A stretch of 64,000 nucleotides of DNA from Voacanga thouarsii (Eukaryota; Streptophyta; Magnoliopsida; Gentianales; Apocynaceae), in NCBI GenBank assembly GCA_026120185.1, contig JANUWF010002013.1:248001-312000 (forward strand), read 5' to 3'. Each line of letters begins with the position of its first letter. Position 1 is the stretch's first letter. Positions 1-12,755 of the stretch are shown piece by piece. The notes below the pieces were generated by a model. It saw only the letters and a program-made list of their open reading frames with translations. It made no database searches and was not told the DNA's origin. A program made the translations under genes and the position numbers.

Positions 1-270
1 AGTGAACTACTCACAGATTCAAGGTAAGCCATTTCTTATTAGAACTCATGGCATAATAGTCTTACCTTGTTGAAATGTCTAATTCCATCAAACGACTAAT
101 AACTCAATTTTACTTGTATGATAAGTACCCATAATCTATGCCTTACTATAAAGAATGACCCAATACATAGACCATTACTTGTTATTATTGGACCTTAAAT
201 GTGCAATAATATAAGAAACAAACTAAATTGAATTAATAAACATTTTATTGCAATATATTTACATAGAATA

Positions 271-429
271 CATAGTCTTTGAGGGCATACTTTCCAATAA
301 TATCCAAACGGGCCTTTTCTTGTGTGCATTCTTGATCTTTGAAAGGGTATTAGTCATTCTTACCCGACATCTTTCCTCCCACATAGCACATATTTGTGGC
401 GAATGGTCCGGAAAGTACATTTGAGATAA
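271..429 (-). pseudogene. CACTA second gene (Ptta/En-Spm type), internal fragment
   Basis: Minus-strand translation from 429 to 271 is open for about 53 codons and reads like the middle of plant Ptta/En-Spm transposases. It contains RMTNTLSKIKNAHKKRPVWI, where the family commonly has a basic 'LS.AR..HKRRP.WI' stretch. It stops just after, probably at an intron or mutation. The 4.3-kb LTR unit starting at 443 separates it from the upstream part of the same gene. The family is generally thought to assist tnp2 in transposition, but its exact role is poorly known. The fragment is not functional by itself. Confidence 0.55.
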
Positions 430-442
430 AGGCTACCCCTCC

Positions 443-3400
443 TATAACACCCCACTACCTAGGCCCATCAAGGCCGGGGATGTCACCTCGTCCATAGGAC
501 AAGGAGTCTTTATAACTAGGTCACATAAAATAAAATAAAATAAATACTTCAACATTAAACTTATTACAACCCAGCAATACATGAACAAATTGAAAAATAA
601 TTGTCTGCTATAATCTCTCAAAAGCAATACATAACAAAATTAATAGAGAGTCTTCAAAATCATAGGCAACAATCTATCTAATAACCTTCACAGTAGGATC
701 GACCTAAAAATATGGTATAAAAGGTGGTGAGATAAAAATCTCAGTAAGCCCGTGCGTGCTTTGAGTGTTTCAGGTAAAACAGTTCATGTATGCAAGTTGT
801 AAAAGTTTCATAAGAGAAAGTGCTGGCAAGCATTAAATAAATGTCGTAAATAAAGAATGGTATTTTGCTTTCCCAAAATATACCTGTGCACAATAAATAC
901 AATCACCCAAAGAGGTAGCCATAGCACTACACGTTGGGTCCCATGACAATATAACGATTAAAATGCCACACGTTGAGCATACTAACATAAGGTAGGTGTA
1001 CGGCCTACCGGGTAAGATACTCATCTATCTCTACATCCTAAACTTACCGGTTGTCTACTCCAGAAACACACAGTCCACTTGACAGAAACTTGCTAGCTTG
1101 GACCGGTATGACCTACCGAACTGGCATCCTATCCGGGAAGGACTCATCCCTTAAAGGTGGCTACCTTCTGAGAGATTTACCCTAACCCTTCAAAGACTAG
1201 TCCTAGTAGTCTACCCTTGTTGAGTACCCAATGTTACATGTCCCACTTAAGAGAAAATTGATCATACAATGTTTTATTTGGAAATAGCAATTAAGGTTTC
1301 TAAAATTCTTGCCAAAGTTGTTTTAAGAAAGAGTTTGGCATTTTTGTGTAAAACTGCTTATTTAATTTTTAAATGGTTTTCTTAACTTAAATAAAAAGGG
1401 AAACTGTCCTTAATTTCCTTTACAAAACAAATGTTCATACACATCGAATTTGGCTTGCCACAATGATTTTGGTCCTCAAATGACTCCATGCAGGAGCTTA
1501 CCTGATCCTTTTCTCTTGCTGGGATTCAAAGATCTTCCAAGGTCAACCTAACCCCACCTGGGGTAAACACAAGGCATAAGATAACATTCGGACTATAACT
1601 GTCTTACATAAATAATTTCTAGTTCAATTAGTTACAACCATGACTAACTAGGACCACAATGTCCTAGGCTTTAATGCTAGTTGATAAAGCATTTTATAAA
1701 ATAATTCTAACTTGATAAGTTAAAATAACTAGGGGTTCTAAACTAATTACTAATCAATTATAGTTTCAAATAATAAATTATGAGTATTACTACTAATAAA
1801 TAAACTAGTGTTAAATATTGAATAATACTAAGTCGCAAATAATATTGGTAAATGGTAATATTTAAATAATATTATTATAAATAAATAAATAATAAATTAC
1901 ACCTAATTTTTAATTAATAATTAATAGATAATAAATAATCAGTAATAAATAATAAAATTAATAATAAATGAATTATATTAAATTTTTAATTAATAAATAA
2001 AAAATAAATTTTAATATAAATAATATTTATGGATATAGGTAAAAGTTTTAACTATGATCTACAAAGTCATTTGATATTAATTTATTCCAATATTTTATTT
2101 ATTCATTATATTTATATATTTTTTTAATAAAGATTTTATTTTTTTTAATAAAATATATTATTTTTTAGACCAATCAAATATTCATATTTTAATTAATATT
2201 CTATTCCAAACCTTCCTAGTAATTTTGATTTTCATAGAGAAAAATATAGTAGTAATTCTAATTAAAGTAATAAAATTTGCGTAACAAAAATAACCTAGGT
2301 TTCACAAAAAAATAATCTTTCACCATGATTTTCCTATTGCCAGAAAGGATTCATGAACACATACTTAAATTAACACATACTATCACATGGCTAATTTCCT
2401 ACTAGGCATAATCATCATTCATAGCTTTTATGGAAAACAAGAACATAAGAGCCTAATCACATTTGGTGTCATAAAATCCAACATGCTTCAAACATCCATA
2501 AATCTCACTAATCATGATGAGCATACATTGATGCAAAAGAAAAATCCATAAAGCTTTAATCATATATATCAATCCTCATGTCCTAACCTCATCCCCTTCA
2601 TCCACATGCATACACTCAATCCCCCATTCATATTCAATCTTCTTATTAACATCTAAGAGACATGAATTCAGAAATAAAAAGGAGGGTTTAAGAATAAATA
2701 CTTGGTGGATGATCACTTGATAAAGACTAGAGAAGGTTCACGCACTTGAGAGTCTTGAGTGGTCCAAAGGAAATGCAGCCATGGTTGATCAACCATTTTG
2801 GGAGAGAGAGAGAGAGAGAGAGAGCATTAGAATGGAATATTGAAAAATGAATGGAAAAGGAAGAACAAGAAGGTTGTTCTTGATTTACCTTGTTGATGTT
2901 CTTGAGACCTTCAAGAAAAAAACTGATTTTGATCCGTTCAAGAATTCCCCTTCGTGTGATTTTGTGTTATAAAGGCTAGAAATGAAGTCTAGGGATTATG
3001 TATGATTGATCTAAAGTATTTGAGAGGGATTGGAGGTGTTTAGGATAGGTTTAGGCATGAAGAAGTGTAGTGTGTGTTCTTAGTGTTCTTGGTGTTTTGA
3101 GAGAGTTTTGAGAGAAAAGGCTGCGAAATTCTAGAATGCTGTTGGCCGAATGGTTTGGGGTAGATAGGAGTTTCGGTTTTCAGCTAGAAGGAGGGAGAGA
3201 GATCAGATTTTTTTTTTTTTTTTTTTTTTTTGAAATTCAAATGAAGAAAAATGAGGAGTGGTTTGAGGTAGAAGATTAGCTAATGGTGATTGATCAAGGA
3301 AGGTTTCTTTGTTCTTCAATGGTGCCGGCTAAACAAGCTAATCTTGCTGAAATGAATGAAGGTTGTTTAGGTTGTATGGCTGGCTGAAATTCAGTCTATG

Positions 3401-4758
3401 ATGGTAGAGAAAATTCTGGTTTGTTAACTTGATACAAGAGTGTTTTAATGGAGCAAAATTCTGGAATTATTTTGAAGTTCAAAGGAGTTTTGGATAGAGT
3501 AATCTTAGGAGGTTTTTGAGGTGTAATCATGGAGTCCAAGAACTCAAGGTAAGTGTGGAGGTCAATGGTGTTCAGTCCATGGCTGAACAAGGTTCAATTT
3601 CCAGATATTTGAAGGGTGTTCTTCAGCCTTGGCATTGAGAGACAAAGCTGGAAATTTTCCTAGTTTCAATGCTCAAGAGTTTCGAATGATGAAGACTTTT
3701 GGTGCAGAATTTTTCTGCATTTCCTTGCCCCGATTGCTGCTGGTTTTTGAGGGGGTTTGAAGGTCTTTTAAGGGTGATTTTCCGGCCTTCTTTCTGGAGA
3801 AAAACACAGGGTGTTTTAGCTGAATTGATGACAAAAAGGCAGCTTCAATTCTAGCTTCATAAGCTGCGAATTATGCAGGATTTTTTTTTCTGGTTTTTGT
3901 GCAGTTTGAACAGTCCAAAAATTGCACAGAATTTTCACTCTTCAAGCCACATGAAATGACCATTTTTCTGGCAGTAAATGATTAGGATTATTGGCTGAAT
4001 TTTTTGAAAGCTGTTCTGCAAAAATTCTGGAAAAATTTCCAGATTTTCCTTCACTACAAATATGAACAACATGAAAGTATGATTGAAGGTTTAACCATGG
4101 TGGTTTATTTCTCTTGGGAACCCATCCTAATTCCTCTCCTATTTTCGGTCATTCACCTATCCCTCAAGACTGATTTTCAAAATTCAAGGCCAAGGAATTA
4201 TCCCAGAATTTTTTGGAATTAAAAAAAGAGATTTAATGGATTTTGGATGATTTAAATTATAAAGAGGTTAGGACAAAGCTAGAGATAATAAAAGGAACAA
4301 GAATTCCTCTAGAATTCTTTTTAGGACATGATTATATGATCTTCAAAATTCTCTTCATGTCTCCCCTAAGACGACATTCCTATCTTTATGGAATGTAAGA
4401 AAAACAAAAATTCAAACATAGCTAAGATAATTATGAATAAAATTTAAGTGATGGGATTTGAACTTATGACATTAGAGATTAATTCACAAAGCCCTAACCA
4501 CTTAACCTTACTAACTCTTGTTCTTATTTTCTCACCTAAATATTCTTCTTATCAAGCCTCAAGCCATCTTCCTATTTTGACCTCAAGCAAAATTACCTTT
4601 TTACCATTCCTACCCAATAAGCATAAATAAGCTATTTAACCTATAAACCACAATTCTAAAGCACATAAAATCATTCAAAAAGCATATTTTTATGCAGAAT
4701 AATATGATATGCATCCCAACCCCCTTACTCTAAGGTTGGCTTTAGGTGGGGTTTCACA
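443..4758. mobile_element. Giant solo LTR, family A copy 1 (4316 bp)
   Basis: The unit begins TATAACACCCCAC (expected TGTAACACCCCAC, one change) and ends GGTGGGGTTTCACA. It is flanked by CCTCC (438-442) and CCTTC (4759-4763), a 5-bp duplication with one mismatch. A near full-length relative sits at 27544-31887 with a perfect duplication, which defines both ends. The TG...CA pattern plus 5-bp duplication is the signature of an LTR, and with no internal coding part it is best called a solo LTR. Inside are an AT-rich block (about 1740-2200), an (AG)n run (about 2803-2824), a T-run (about 3209-3231) and a tRNA-like box pair near 4454-4508. LTRs of this size occur in the Ty3 Tat/Ogre group, but that assignment is inference. 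Transcription direction is unclear. Confidence 0.82.
4454..4508 (-). promoter_or_regulatory. tRNA-like A-box/B-box pair inside LTR family A
   Basis: On the minus strand GGTTAAGTGGTTAGG (4508-4494) resembles a pol III A box, and AAGTTCAAATCCC (4466-4454) resembles a B box, about 28 bases apart. The same arrangement, more decayed, occurs in the second LTR copy near 31577-31635, so it belonged to the family ancestor. It may be a captured tRNA or SINE head, or chance similarity. No tRNA cloverleaf was worked out. Confidence 0.3.
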
Positions 4759-5197
4759 CCTTCTCTTGAAGCAAAAAATAAAAATTTATGATGATAATAA
4801 ATATTTCTTACATCAATATCAAGTAATAGAAAATACTTACCACAAACTCCCCAAACCAAACATTCTTCACATCAATCGGTATATTGCTGAATAGCATCTA
4901 ACCCCCCATAAACTACTACTTTATTATTGTGCCGATGGTTTTTGCACACTCAGACTGACGTGTGAATCTTTAATAATATGAGCATGATAAACTATTTATA
5001 ATAAAGTGTTAATCACATGGAAAATTAAGTAAAATATGAATACAACATTATGTTCTATTTACGTATCACCATATGGCTCAATTTGGTTATTATCCCTTGA
5101 CTGTGATGTAACACTTATTACAAATGGGTATAGTCATAGACTGCGAGACCCGACATCTTGCTGCAATGGTGTAGGCTCAATAGGTAGACATGGATTA
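4759..5197 (-). pseudogene. CACTA second gene, middle fragment between two LTR insertions
   Basis: Host CACTA sequence between two LTR units. On the minus strand the part from 5197 to about 5045 is open and proline-rich (residues such as CLPIEPTPLQQDVGSRSL), and it joins in frame to the sequence at 8690-8662 once the 5198-8661 LTR and one copy of its GATTA duplication are removed. After an aspartate-threonine pair it meets a stop near 5045. The rest (4759-5045) is AT-rich with no clear coding, perhaps an intron. It leads to the fragment at 429-271 on the other side of the next LTR. Confidence 0.5.
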
Positions 5198-8100
5198 TGT
5201 AACACCCCACATTTTTACCTTGTCGTAGTGGGCCAAGCTTAGGCGGGATGTCCCCCCGTCTGAAGTCTCAGACTAGGGGTCTTTATAACGATGAAAACTT
5301 ATAGTAAACAGGTAAAGTCGAAACTTAAGTAAATAAAGGAAACATGCTCTTTATTTATGTAACATATGAGTCATGATAGGTACATTGTCATAGTTCCCAA
5401 AATACATAAGCTAAACCATCTCATAGCCTATATACAATGTTCCCTTCAAAAGATTAGCTATCCAGTGCTAGAGAAGAAGTTTGGATAGTACTGTTGTTAG
5501 TCTTCAGCTCCAATCACTATAAAAAAACAAACATACGTGTGAGTGGTATACTCAGTGAGTCCCTTGTGTGCCAGTGTTTTGCTTAGAAGAGAAAGTTAGC
5601 TTTCATTTTCTTTACTGAAATAAATTTTGCAATAGGAAAAAGGCAGTAATTGATAAATTTAAATTAATGTACTTTCGTAAAACAATAGCTTCCAAACACA
5701 TGGCCCCTAATTCAATAACTGCGAGTTCTTCCCCAATTAGAAGTAAGACCCGCGTGCAAATTTCAAAGAACTTCGCCTTCGGCAATACGGTCTCTTATGC
5801 CAGGGACTGCGCCTTACAGCACGTCACCCGTGTTATGCCGGAAGGGTGAGCAGCGTCCCAATTTACCTCACCGTGCACTTAGGGATCTTTTACTTGCCAC
5901 CATAAGCCAGGGGTCCCAATCCTGACGTCAATCACCATCGAAGTGGCAAGGGGTTGAACATACCGAGTGTCCCTGCTCGGTCTCATGTGAACAACCCACC
6001 AATCATAATCAACAGGCAATTGCCGGGCTCACAACGGCTAGCCAGGGACGACTCATCACAATGTCCTGTCGCCCTGTTTGAAGTAAGATAATCCCCATAA
6101 TTGATCAGGTTATATGGAGTCGTCTATCTCTAACATGGGCTAGTACAAAAATCAAAGTCCTTCTTGAGTACTCAACGCAACAATACCAACCCCATCTGAC
6201 TGATCAAGCCAGAGGGCCATTTGATCCCGCAGGATTTCCAAATCAAAACATTTCTTATTTTCTAGGACCATACTTGATCACAAAAGTCATTTTTCCAACG
6301 GTATTCGGGTCATTTCACACATGCCAGATTCCAAAAGACTTTTTGAGGGTATCCGAGTCATTTTACCCTTACCCGATTTGAAAAATATTCGCAAAAGTTT
6401 TAATAAGGATATTTCGGTCATTTACCGAATACCCGAGTTTCAAGAGTTTTCATAAAATATTCTAATAAGGATATTTGGATTATTCTCCAAATACCCGATT
6501 CCAAAATTTACCTTTTTTCAGAAATCTCAAATGTTTAATCCGAAAACGACTAAATTCACAAAATTCGTGTTTTAAACATCCAGGAAGGTTTCCAAACTGA
6601 ATATGAAATTTATTCGAGTCCGAAATAGCATAAAAGCAAATGTTGCTCGTGTAAACCTTAAACATATTTGAGGATTTTCAAAATGGCATAAAACATAGCA
6701 TTTCATAGAAAATCAAAGCACACTAGCCTTTAAAAAGGTTTAGAAATCAATGAGACTCACCTTGTATTATAAGTCGAAGTTGCACTTGTATAGACCTAAA
6801 AGGTGTTCTCTCGAATTGATTCACCTACACCATTGGTATATCCCTTTGTCATTACTCAATGGTTTCAAATACTTAATGGTTTGCATAAGGTTTCTATAAT
6901 TTTCTTATAGAAATAAATGAATTAATACTTTGGATGGTTTTCTGGTTTTACAGCTTTACCACCCTCCACCATTCTTCGCACAACTTATTCAATATAGGTC
7001 CAAATAAGGTGAGGATACTTCCATAATATTCCTAAGATGTCCCTTTATCAATTTCAGGTCATGAGTCATGCAAACTCCATCCCATTTTGTACAGTTTTTC
7101 AGTTAATTCCACTGTTCCGAGTTTGGAGTTCAGTTTCGTCACTTTCCAGTACTTTATACATATCTCCTCCAATTCAGGTCCAAATGAGGTGAAACCACTT
7201 CCTAAATACTCCTAAGAAATATCTATATCAATTTCAGGTCATGGGGTATTCAAACCTCTCTCCATTTTGTTCAGTTTTCCAGCTAAACTTGCTGCTCCGA
7301 GTTGGGTGGCTCAGAATTACAGTTCAGGAACCTAACTTGTTTTGACTTATTCCCCTAGTTTCTTCAACATACCCTACCTCATTTAAACTCTTCAATGCTT
7401 CATTTAACATCCCAATATCAGTATTCTAATAGGTTTTCATATCCAGCACTTCTCTTTTATCCAAATGAATTAATTATTCCAAGCTTATCAAACCAGTAAA
7501 TTTTGGCAGTTTACATTATTCTTGCTATTTCTGATCTCTTAGTCATCCAAACCCACATCACCTTATCCAAATCCTTTCTAACTAGTCTAGGACAGGCTTA
7601 GGATTATTCATGTTCAAATTCCAGCAAACCATCACTCTAAAACGAACTGAAAATCATGTCTACTTCATCACTCATCCAACCGGTTAATCAACCATCACAA
7701 AATCAACATATTTTCATTACTTAACTTCAACAATATTCATATGCAGCTAGCTTCCAACTTCTAGTATCATTTTATTAGCTTTGAGAAGTGATCTCTTTCC
7801 TTTCCAAGATGAAGGCAAGCTGTAACTCTCCCTCCTTTTCTTCCTTTTCCTTTCCTCCTCCTTCCTGCCGGTTCTTCTCTTCTTTCTCTTGCTACCGAAA
7901 ATCTCTCTCTCTCTTCTAGTCTTTCTTTTGTTTTCTCTTCCTCACTTCTCTGTTTTTCTTTTCTTCTTGCTGCTCTCTCTCTTGGCCGAAATCCTCCCCC
8001 TTGCTCCTATTTACATAGCTTGCTCCCCTTGGTCTTATTTTGGACTTTATAAAAGATCTACGGTGAGTTGGCAATTTTAGAAGTCTTGAGACTTCTCTAG

Positions 8101-8661
8101 GCTTTTCAAGAGAATTATGGATTGCCCTAGAAGGTTGTAGGGTCCTCTAGAAGTTTGAAGAAATTCTTAAAATCTCTTAGGACTAATACATGCTTAATCA
8201 AGATTAACTTATCCTAATCTCACTTAGCTTGATTAAGCTTAATTAGAAAAAGTCTAATAATAGTCAAATTTGGTCAACAACGTCATGCTTGTAGGCCACC
8301 TTTATTTACTTTTTGTGGGCCCCCTAAAATATCCTTGTGGGTCCCCTAAAATATCTTTCCATATAATATATTATAACCTAAGATATTTATAGGATTAGGT
8401 ATAATATATGCATATATATACATATATAAATAATGATAAGAATAATATAATAATTCAATATAATTATTGAATTTTAATAATAATAATACTATAATTTAAT
8501 ATTGCCAAGAGATTTTGGTATTAGATAATAAATAGTAATAATGGATAATAGCAATAATGGAATAAAATGTATCATAAATTCTTTTTATATTTTATCTTCT
8601 CTTTTTTTTTTTTAAACAAGTCCACCCTATGCAAGTCCTTAATATAAGGCGGGTTATTACA
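5198..8661 (-). mobile_element. Solo LTR, family B copy 1 (3464 bp)
   Basis: It starts TGTAACACCCCACATTT, ends GGGTTATTACA, and has perfect 5-bp flanks GATTA (5193-5197 and 8662-8666). Large parts are the reverse complement of the unit at 14388-18173: for example 6700-6760 matches 16724-16790, and 5540-6060 matches 17400-17960. The relative with a clear plus-strand TATAAATAG box lies in the opposite direction, so transcription here is probably on the minus strand, with a candidate TATAAAG near 8043-8052. Positions about 6985-7345 hold two degenerate copies of a repeat of roughly 190 bp. No internal retroelement genes are present, hence solo LTR. Like family A, its two ends are nearly inverted copies of each other. 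Confidence 0.85.
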
Positions 8662-8972
8662 GATTAGGTTCAACAAGTCCAACCACAGGAAGACGAGATG
8701 TCTCTGGGGTGCAAGGAAAACCCCCGTTGTACATTAGGTATAATGCTGTCCGGAGGTACATGACTAGTAGCAGAATTGGATGTCGGCTGGTGCCTAGATG
8801 TAGGTAACACAACTGGAGGACTAGAAGAGAAAGTGGCTATTGGAGTACTACAAAGTTGGGCATGAGATGAAGACTGCCCCATCTCTTGAGTAGATATAAA
8901 TGAAGCAAAACTCGCACGCTTCTTTCCTACCCCTTTGGCCATATCTACACATTTAACAAAATTGAAAATCAA
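8662..8972 (-). pseudogene. CACTA second gene, N-terminal exon
   Basis: A minus-strand frame from 8972 runs about 100 codons. Its likely start is the second methionine, giving MAKGVGKKRASFASFIST, then a serine/proline-rich low-complexity stretch. Basic starts followed by Ser/Pro-rich linkers are common at the head of the second CACTA gene. The annotated frame stops near 8670, but the next frame continues across the removed 5198-8661 LTR into 5197-5045. One frame change therefore lies inside this exon. It sits downstream of the tnp2 gene in the same direction, the normal gene order. Function is unknown apart from its family context. Confidence 0.5.
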
Positions 8973-9253
8973 GTTAAATTTGCAACAACAACAACAAGTT
9001 ATTTAACAACTGAAATATTAACATTGAATAATTGTACGTGTAAACGGATAGCAATGTTACCTCGATTGAATGATTCATAAAAGAATTAATGCATGGAAAC
9101 TAAAAACTTTGGACATACATATCCCTCAATAAGAGAAAAGAAAAAAAGACCATTTAATAAAGATACAAAAAAGATTCAAATTTTATGAGTAGCTATTATT
9201 TTACAAGTAATACTACTGAAATTACTAATCTCTTTAGCTATTACAAACTACAC

Positions 9254-9499
9254 TTATTCTAATTCATCATCTGGCACATACTCTTCATCAATGTTATCGT
9301 ATTCATCATTTGTTTCCCAATCAATCTCTCGATCTTCTTTACAATTTGAGTCATTTCTGTCCATTGTGCTAAACTGTACTTCAACATCCACTATCTCATT
9401 TTCATTAGATTCGTGTGCCAGGGGACCACTATCATCTCCTATACATAGTTTTATTGCTTTAGCTTCATCTACATCTTCCTGGTATACTTTGTTAACCAA
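9254..9499 (-). pseudogene. CACTA tnp2 transposase, acidic C-terminus
   Basis: 81 codons, starting VNKVYQEDVDEAKAIKLCIG and ending in a strongly acidic tail with the residues NIDEEYVPDDELE. This matches the usual end of plant CACTA transposases, which follows the DUF4216-like domain. It is separated from the preceding part (9541-9736) by about 40 bases with a frame change, so the protein is broken here. The stretch 8973-9253 between the two CACTA genes is AT-rich and shows no coding. Confidence 0.65.
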
Positions 9500-9540
9500 T
9501 GGTGTATCAATTACATTTCATACTTTTGTTTTGCATACAG

Positions 9541-9960
9541 CTAACTAATCGGACTTTGGTCTTTTGCTACCATGATAGGAAGCAAAGTATACTTGCGTAG
9601 CTTGATCAGCCAACACCTGTGGATCAAATCTAGGATAGCTTCTCTTGTGATTAATTAACAAGCTTATATTGAGAATGTATTTTTGTAGTCGATTGGGTGT
9701 AGTATCAAACCAGTCACATTTAAAAAGCACGATCATTTAGATTAGAGAGCCCACAAATTTAACTTCAATTATTTCCTTCAAGATTCCATAATAGTCATTC
9801 CTAGACATCCTGTCTCTACCACCTTTAACATATACACCACTATTCACAGTCTTATTTCTTTCCCCATGGCTATAGGTATGGAATCTAAACCTATTTACAA
9901 AGTACTCATTAAATGACTTGCTGAGTTGAGGGTTCCCAAGATAAATTCTTTAGGCATATG
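9541..9960 (-). pseudogene. CACTA tnp2 transposase, DUF4216-like domain
   Basis: Minus-strand reading from about 9960 gives NRFRFHTYSHGERNKTVNSG, then YYGILKEIIEVKFVGSL, and then IVLFKCDWFDTTPNR and QVLADQATQVYFASY. These are characteristic blocks of DUF4216, found near the C-terminus of plant tnp2 transposases. One stop (near 9736) separates the 'EVKFVG' and 'VLFKCDWFD' blocks. The role of the domain in transposition is not established. No methionine start is implied; this is the interior of a long gene. Confidence 0.7.
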
Positions 9961-9970
9961 TTATCTTCTC

Positions 9971-10791
9971 TATTTTGTGGATCATGAACCTGTTTAAATA
10001 AAATAAATATAAGCACATGGTATGCGATGTTACATCAAATGATCATTCACATCACCAAACTTATATAAGCACTAAACCGTCCTATAAACTCATTCTGGAA
10101 TCTTCTTTCAACTTCATAGTATGTAATAGTTGGTACCGTAGACCTCACCTACTCCTTGAATTTGCTGAATCAATCATTACAAGTATTTTTAATTAAATTA
10201 GCAATATTTGGTACCACGTCATTCATGAAAAAAATTGTATATATATAAAAATATGCTTACTTTATATATGGCTACAGCTTCTCACAATTAAGACAGATGT
10301 AATTGGTAACAACTCTTAATTCTTCTGTAGTCATATACCAAGTTTTTAATTTTTCAATTAGCCTTCCAAAATTAGCACAAACTGACAGGACCGGATCCTA
10401 AACTAGAGCCTCATGGTCATCTACATTATTACGAGGTCTAGTAGTATGTCTCATTTGCAAGTGAGGGTCAAAGTAATGAGAGAAAATTGTAGATGCTTCT
10501 TCAACTAGATACGCATTGCAAATTAACCCTTTAACTCAAGCTTTCAAAATGATGCAAGTGCCTATAAGGAAAAATAGCCATCAACTCCAAAACCTAAGTT
10601 GTGTACATGTATTTGATATTGGATGAACACAACTAAATTATTATGATATTCTTACCTTTCAAACACATACATCTATCTATATTAAACAAGACCACCAACT
10701 CTAGCTTCGTAAGGCAAATGCACTATTAGATGTTCTGTCACATAAAAAAATCGCGGGGAAAATTTTTTTCCCAACCTGCATACTAGCTGTG
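9971..10791 (-). pseudogene. CACTA tnp2 transposase, DUF4218-like region
   Basis: Minus-strand reading near 10485-10280 gives FSHYFDPHLQMRHTTRPRNN, DDHEALV, a stop, and then SVCANFGRLIEKLKTWYMTT and ELRVVTNYICLNCEKL. This is the layout of the DUF4218 region that follows the transposase core. The remainder is AT-rich with many stops; some may be intron. It joins the core (10792-11890) upstream and the DUF4216-like part downstream. Confidence 0.55.
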
Positions 10792-10800
10792 CTATATATG

Positions 10801-10838
<38 letters not shown>

Positions 10839-11890
10839 GTTTGCACATGTGTGCAACAAACAATTTAGAAGCACACAAATCCCTATAGAATAAACTTAAT
10901 TCAGTTAAAACACACCATATATTTTTTGGAAGCAATTCCCTTAGTATTATGGGTAGCAATCTTTTTGTAAACACGTGACAGTCATAACTCTTCACACCAG
11001 ACATCTACAAGTCTTTCAAATTAACACACCGGCTCAGATTTGATGCATAACTATCAAGAAGCCTCAATTCTTTAACCCAGTCAAGAAAAATCCTCTTGTG
11101 TTCTTTAGTTAAAGTGTAGCATGCTTTTGGTATAGACATTTTCCCATTCCCTTCTTGGCTTACACAAAGTTCTAGACGGTTACAATATTTTAGCAAATCA
11201 TGGCAAGCCTTTATGTTATCTTTAGTTTTTCCTTTAACATCCATGATAGTCTTCAACACATTATCAAATACATTTTTCTCATTGCGCATCATATCTAAAT
11301 TGTAAGGAATGAGATTTGTGTGCCAATAAGGCAAAACCTAAAATATACTCTATTTTGCCCATTAATGGAATTCACACCTACCATCACTCTTTCTAAGTTC
11401 TGTTGTAGTCTCCGTTATCTTTGGAAGATTACAAACCTGGTTCCATATTTGATCCCCGAAATTACATGGTGGAGGTGGTGATTTTTCCTCACTTTTATCA
11501 CTTTTGAAAGACTTGATGTCCCTTCTAAAAGGGTGTTCAATTGGCAAAAATTGTCGATGATAGTCAAACCAGTATTGTTTCCTACCATTTTGTAGTTGGA
11601 ATGAATTTGTTCGCTTCATGCAATATGGGCAAGAAAGTTTCCCCACTGTACTCCACCCAGTCAACATGACATATGCAGGGAAGTTATTGATGGTCCATTG
11701 AAGAGCTGCCCACAATTGAAAGTTTTGTTTCTTTGAAATATCATAAGTTTGGATACCATCAAATCACAGCTATTTCAACTCATCCATCAATGGTTGCAAA
11801 TATACATCTAGTTTTTTATTCGGATTCTTTGGCCTTGGGATAATATTGTCAAAAACATCACTAAACTCTTTCTACATATCTATGGGGGTA
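10792..11890 (-). pseudogene. CACTA tnp2 transposase, second half of core
   Basis: Three consecutive minus-strand open pieces belong to one tnp2 core. 11715-11362 has LTGWSTVGKLSCPYC and QYWFDYHRQFLPIEHPFR. 11334-11005 has YNLDMMRNEKNVFDNVLKTI, KGKTKDNIKACHDL and YASNLSRCVNLKDL. 11004-10792 has KSYDCHVFTKRLLPIILREL, ending in a (TA)n run. All are hallmark tnp2 blocks (cut-and-paste transposase of En/Spm). Stops and shifts at about 11360, 11337 and upstream of 11760 break the frame. At its upstream edge the gene is split by the hAT element: the sequence resumes at 24480 after removal of 11899-24479. Confidence 0.85.
10805..10835. repeat. (TA)n microsatellite inside CACTA tnp2
   Basis: About 31 bases of pure TA alternation following ATATATGTATG, within the decayed tnp2 gene. 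Confidence 0.95.
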
Positions 11891-11898
11891 GGTTATAC

Positions 11899-12120
11899 TA
11901 GGGATGGCAATTCCCTGGAATAAAGTGGGGCCTCGGCCTGGCCCTGCCCAACAGGGCCGGGGATTCCCCGATTTAGGCCAGGGATTCCCCTATTTAAGAG
12001 GGGATGGGGACGAGGATGAGCTTCATTCCTGGGCCCACTACGCGGGGCAGAGCAGAGGACGAGAATCGCATGATCCTCAACCAATCCCCAACCCATCGAG
12101 CCCCAAACAGACCGCATAGT
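11899..12120. repeat. hAT left end: terminal repeat and GC-rich subterminal zone
   Basis: After the 12-bp terminus comes about 200 bases rich in GGGGA/TCCCC-like motifs (for example GGGGATTCCCC occurs near 11956). Such GC-rich subterminal motif clusters are typical transposase-binding zones of hAT-Ac elements; binding is inferred, not shown. Confidence 0.7.
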
Positions 12121-12755
12121 ATATATAGTATGCAATTATATATCGTGTGTGTGTGTGTGTGTGTGTATAATTATTATATAATGCATATATATAATAATTA
12201 TACATCTAATTTTTGTATATATATTAATATTGTAATATATACTATATATATACATACTATATATAATGTATGTTGTATATATTGAATATATATATATATA
12301 TAATAATTAGTAATTAAATAGATAAGTCAAATTTTTGCATCTTATATTTTTGTTGTGATAGTGCAATAGAGAATCTCTGGGAAAAAACTTTCATTTCCAA
12401 CCTCCTATTTCTTTTTAATTTTGAAAAGAAAAAAAAAGGAAATTATCTCTTTTTTTTTTTTTTTTTTGCACACGAGCTTTCAATTTATCTGAAGGTAAAG
12501 GGGGGATAGAACTAATAAAGAAGACACTAAAGAAAATAAAAAATAAAGTAGTAAAATACTTTAATATAGTATACATAGAAATTAGAAGACTCTATAAATA
12601 TCTTTATTTTTCTCAATCTCCTGAAAAAGATCTAATAATAACATTAATTAATGGACACAGAGGGAGTTAATCGATTGGGAGTGAGAGAGGAGATTGATTG
12701 TTCTTTAAACAGGTCTTTCAAAAGATATTCATCTATCTGATTAATTGATAAGTCA
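12121..12755. other. hAT interior, non-coding, AT-rich
   Basis: Contains a (GT)n run at about 12145-12167, several (TA)-rich runs to 12301 and a T-run near 12450-12467. No coding seen. It ends at the AGTCA duplication of the next LTR. Confidence 0.7.

Noticed and set aside
443..8661. TIR-type DNA transposons with TGTAACACCCC ends
   Set aside because: Ends are TG...CA and the target duplications are 5 bp (GATTA, ACCAT perfect), which fits LTRs; no DNA-transposon family I know combines these features. Kept as an alternative in the findings.
9291..9548. Plus-strand open frame of 85 codons
   Set aside because: Antisense shadow of the CACTA tnp2 C-terminus at 9254-9499.
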